Assembly: GCA_911728435.2 (NCBI GenBank)
Contig: OU452205.1
Location: 16,684,260 to 16,748,259, forward strand
Reading direction: 5' to 3'
Source of the DNA: Apoderus coryli
Lineage: Eukaryota > Arthropoda > Insecta > Coleoptera > Attelabidae
Length of the DNA: 64,000 nucleotides
Shown: one piece after another, positions 62,385 to 64,000 of the stretch
How positions within the stretch are numbered: the stretch's first letter is position 1
Layout: each line of letters begins with the position of its first letter
The notes under the pieces: generated by a model
The model's input: the letters and a program-made list of their open reading frames with translations, nothing else
Told to the model about the DNA's origin: nothing
Database searches by the model: none
Translations under genes and position numbers: made by a program

Positions 62385-63426
62385 GTATTCCGTTTTTAAC
62401 CTAATTACGAAGAGTTACGTAATAATGTCTAGAAGAAGCAGTTTTCTGTTTAACATATCTTTTATAAGCCCTTTCCCTTAATTTGATTTGATTTAGAGCT
62501 GAATTTCAGGTCGATAACATTTTCAAGGTGTAACCTTTATTTACTCCAACTTTATTCGCAACAATAATGTTTATAAATATTTTAAATTTAACTATTAAAT
62601 CCTAATTATCTAATCTTGAAAATGTATTGTTTTTTTTTGCGTTAATTTTTGTTTCCACTTTCCTTGCAGAAAATACAGGTAAAATTTTGGATAATTATTA
62701 GCGAAGGGTATACCAGATATCAGTAGGTTTCTGACTTTTGGACGGCGCTGTTAAATCTGTGGCGCTCTGAGATATCTGCTGAGAGTCAATTTGATATACT
62801 TTTTTTTGTTGAGCATGTTGAGAACCTTCGCCCTCAGACTGAGTATCGGCTGATACTTTTTTTGCATTTTTGAGCTAGCAGGCACAATTTGCTACGCATT
62901 GCGCTACCCTTAGCTAATACTAACATTATTCTTGATTATTTTTTTTTTAATTAATTCTGAACTCAGACGCGTAGCACCGTACATGCAAATAAAATAGATG
63001 CAGATGATTGTCATCATGAACTGTACAAAAAGGTACACGTTGTGCCGAATTGGAAAACTTCAATATATTTCTTTTACTTTCCCGCACAGAGAAAGTATTT
63101 TAAATAAATAAAAACAAATTGTTTAGAACGTTTTCAGTTATTTTTAATAATATTCAACTTATAGTTATACCTATCTCTAATACCCAAAAACACACAAAAT
63201 TACTTATTTATTTAATAATTAAAAGCGTTTCTTGATTTTTTAATACTCATAATATTGTTGGTTCTAATACAAGTTTTCGTATATTATTTAAATCTATATA
63301 CAACTAACTTAAATATGAAATAAAATTTTTCTATAGCAACACTATATCGATAGTTATTTGGCAAAACATAATAAACAATTATAAAATGAAATGGTGTCCG
63401 TAAATAGAAATGAAAAATAATTTCGA
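62385..63426. other. intergenic, nothing recognised
   Basis: AT-rich; no gene. Confidence 0.35.
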
Positions 63427-63699
63427 GGCATAGCGGACAAAATGAAATTGTTTAATTTAGCAGGGCCTCAGTCTATTTCAGTAGAACCAGACCGAGGCAT
63501 GGGTCGACAGATACTGACGAATTCGTTTCGCTCTTATTATTAGCTCGTCAGAGTACCATAGTCGTTGCCCATCTACAATAGCCTGCCTGCCTCGGTCTGG
63601 TTCTACTGAAGTAGACTGAGGGCCTGCTAAATTAAACAAAATTCCTTGTTTACACAAGGAATTAACTTACGTAAAACCAGTCATTTTGTCCGCTATGCC
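63427..63699. mobile_element. hairpin element with a central hammerhead ribozyme
   Basis: Outer arms ggcatagcggacaaaatga (63427-63445) and its complement (63681-63699), then inner arms of about 50 bp (about 63449-63500 and 63588-63639) enclose a hammerhead at 63501-63570. An extra small hairpin (aattccttg / caaggaatt) lies at about 63650-63664 on one side. No coding capacity. A TA run follows at 63714-63735. Confidence 0.75.
63501..63570 (-). ncRNA. hammerhead ribozyme, type I, complete
   Basis: Minus strand: core CUGACGA (63551-63545), helix II GCU/AGC closing directly on the core, GAAA (63529-63526), helix III ACGA/UCGU with a 2-nt loop, cleavage triplet GUC (63518-63516), then helix I AGUAUC pairing with GGUACU (one G-U). 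Helix I extends beyond an internal loop into CGAC/GUCG and GGG/CCC. All core residues expected of a self-cleaving hammerhead are present, and the internal loop in helix I is where tertiary contacts form in natural examples. The expected cut is between 63516 and 63515. Confidence 0.8.
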
Positions 63700-64000
63700 C
63701 ACAGAAATCTTATATTATATATATATATATATATACTCTAGAATGATAATCCCGTAGTACAAAAATGTAACCAAAAGTGTAGAGCTGTCCATAATGCGCA
63801 TGAGCACCAGTAACTTATTTTTCAACAGGACCGGCTTTGATTAAATGTAATATTACTGTTATAGGTATATTTAAAATTAAATTTTACCATTTGGTAATTC
63901 AAATAAAAAAATGGAATAAAGGAATTTAAGAAATAAAAAATTACATTAAATATCTAAATACTTTATTTCTAACAGGTACAACCCAATAATAATAAATCTA

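Overview
The window is from an animal nuclear genome, most likely an insect. It is AT-rich, has GT-AG introns, and is crowded with transposon families common in arthropods. A beetle is my guess for the order, but nothing in the sequence decides it. There are no bacterial-type operons.

One host gene runs through positions 244-48961 on the + strand. It has 14 coding exons whose phases all match and which sum to 2793 nt (930 residues plus stop). It encodes a secreted, probably GPI-anchored GDNF-family-receptor-like protein (Gfrl): signal peptide, four GDNF/GAS1-type cysteine-rich domains, a Ser/Thr-rich linker, a second cysteine-rich C-terminal region, and a hydrophobic tail. Exons total under 3 kb; introns, inflated by mobile DNA, are over 45 kb. 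A two-exon candidate for a 55-residue membrane protein lies in intron 5.

Mobile DNA by region. 0.7-1.5 kb: tandem Penelope-like unit. 3.2-5 kb: broken IS630/Tc1/mariner transposases. 6-8.5 kb: two large foldback elements. 10.3-11.4 kb: LINE 3' end. 13-13.3, 16, 22.3-22.6 and 37.8 kb: foldbacks carrying hammerhead motifs. 14.3-15.6 kb: Copia remnant. 16.4 kb: hAT-type MITE. 19.6-20.3 kb: mariner fossil. 23.2-24.3 kb: foldback with a lopsided arm. 31.9-35.5 kb: GTCT microsatellite and two tandem arrays. 38.6-48.7 kb: four LINE pieces and several transposase scraps between the last exons. Downstream of the gene: an AT-rich terminal-repeat element (49.5-52.1 kb), a deleted piggyBac element (55.0-56.0 kb), an apparently intact long-TIR transposon (56.5-58.6 kb), a LINE (60.4-62.3 kb) and a hairpin element with a well-formed hammerhead ribozyme (63.4-63.7 kb).

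The most unusual theme is a set of hammerhead-ribozyme motifs at six loci. They keep the CUGANGA / GAAA core, and helices I and II change in sequence while staying paired. In five of the six, the helix III segment is a short palindrome (ACGU, ACAUGU, AUAU, ACGAAUUCGU), as expected for ribozymes that cleave as dimers. They sit in tandem or inverted repeats, matching the arrangement known for Penelope-like elements and retrozymes. All assignments were made by reading; no database search was run.
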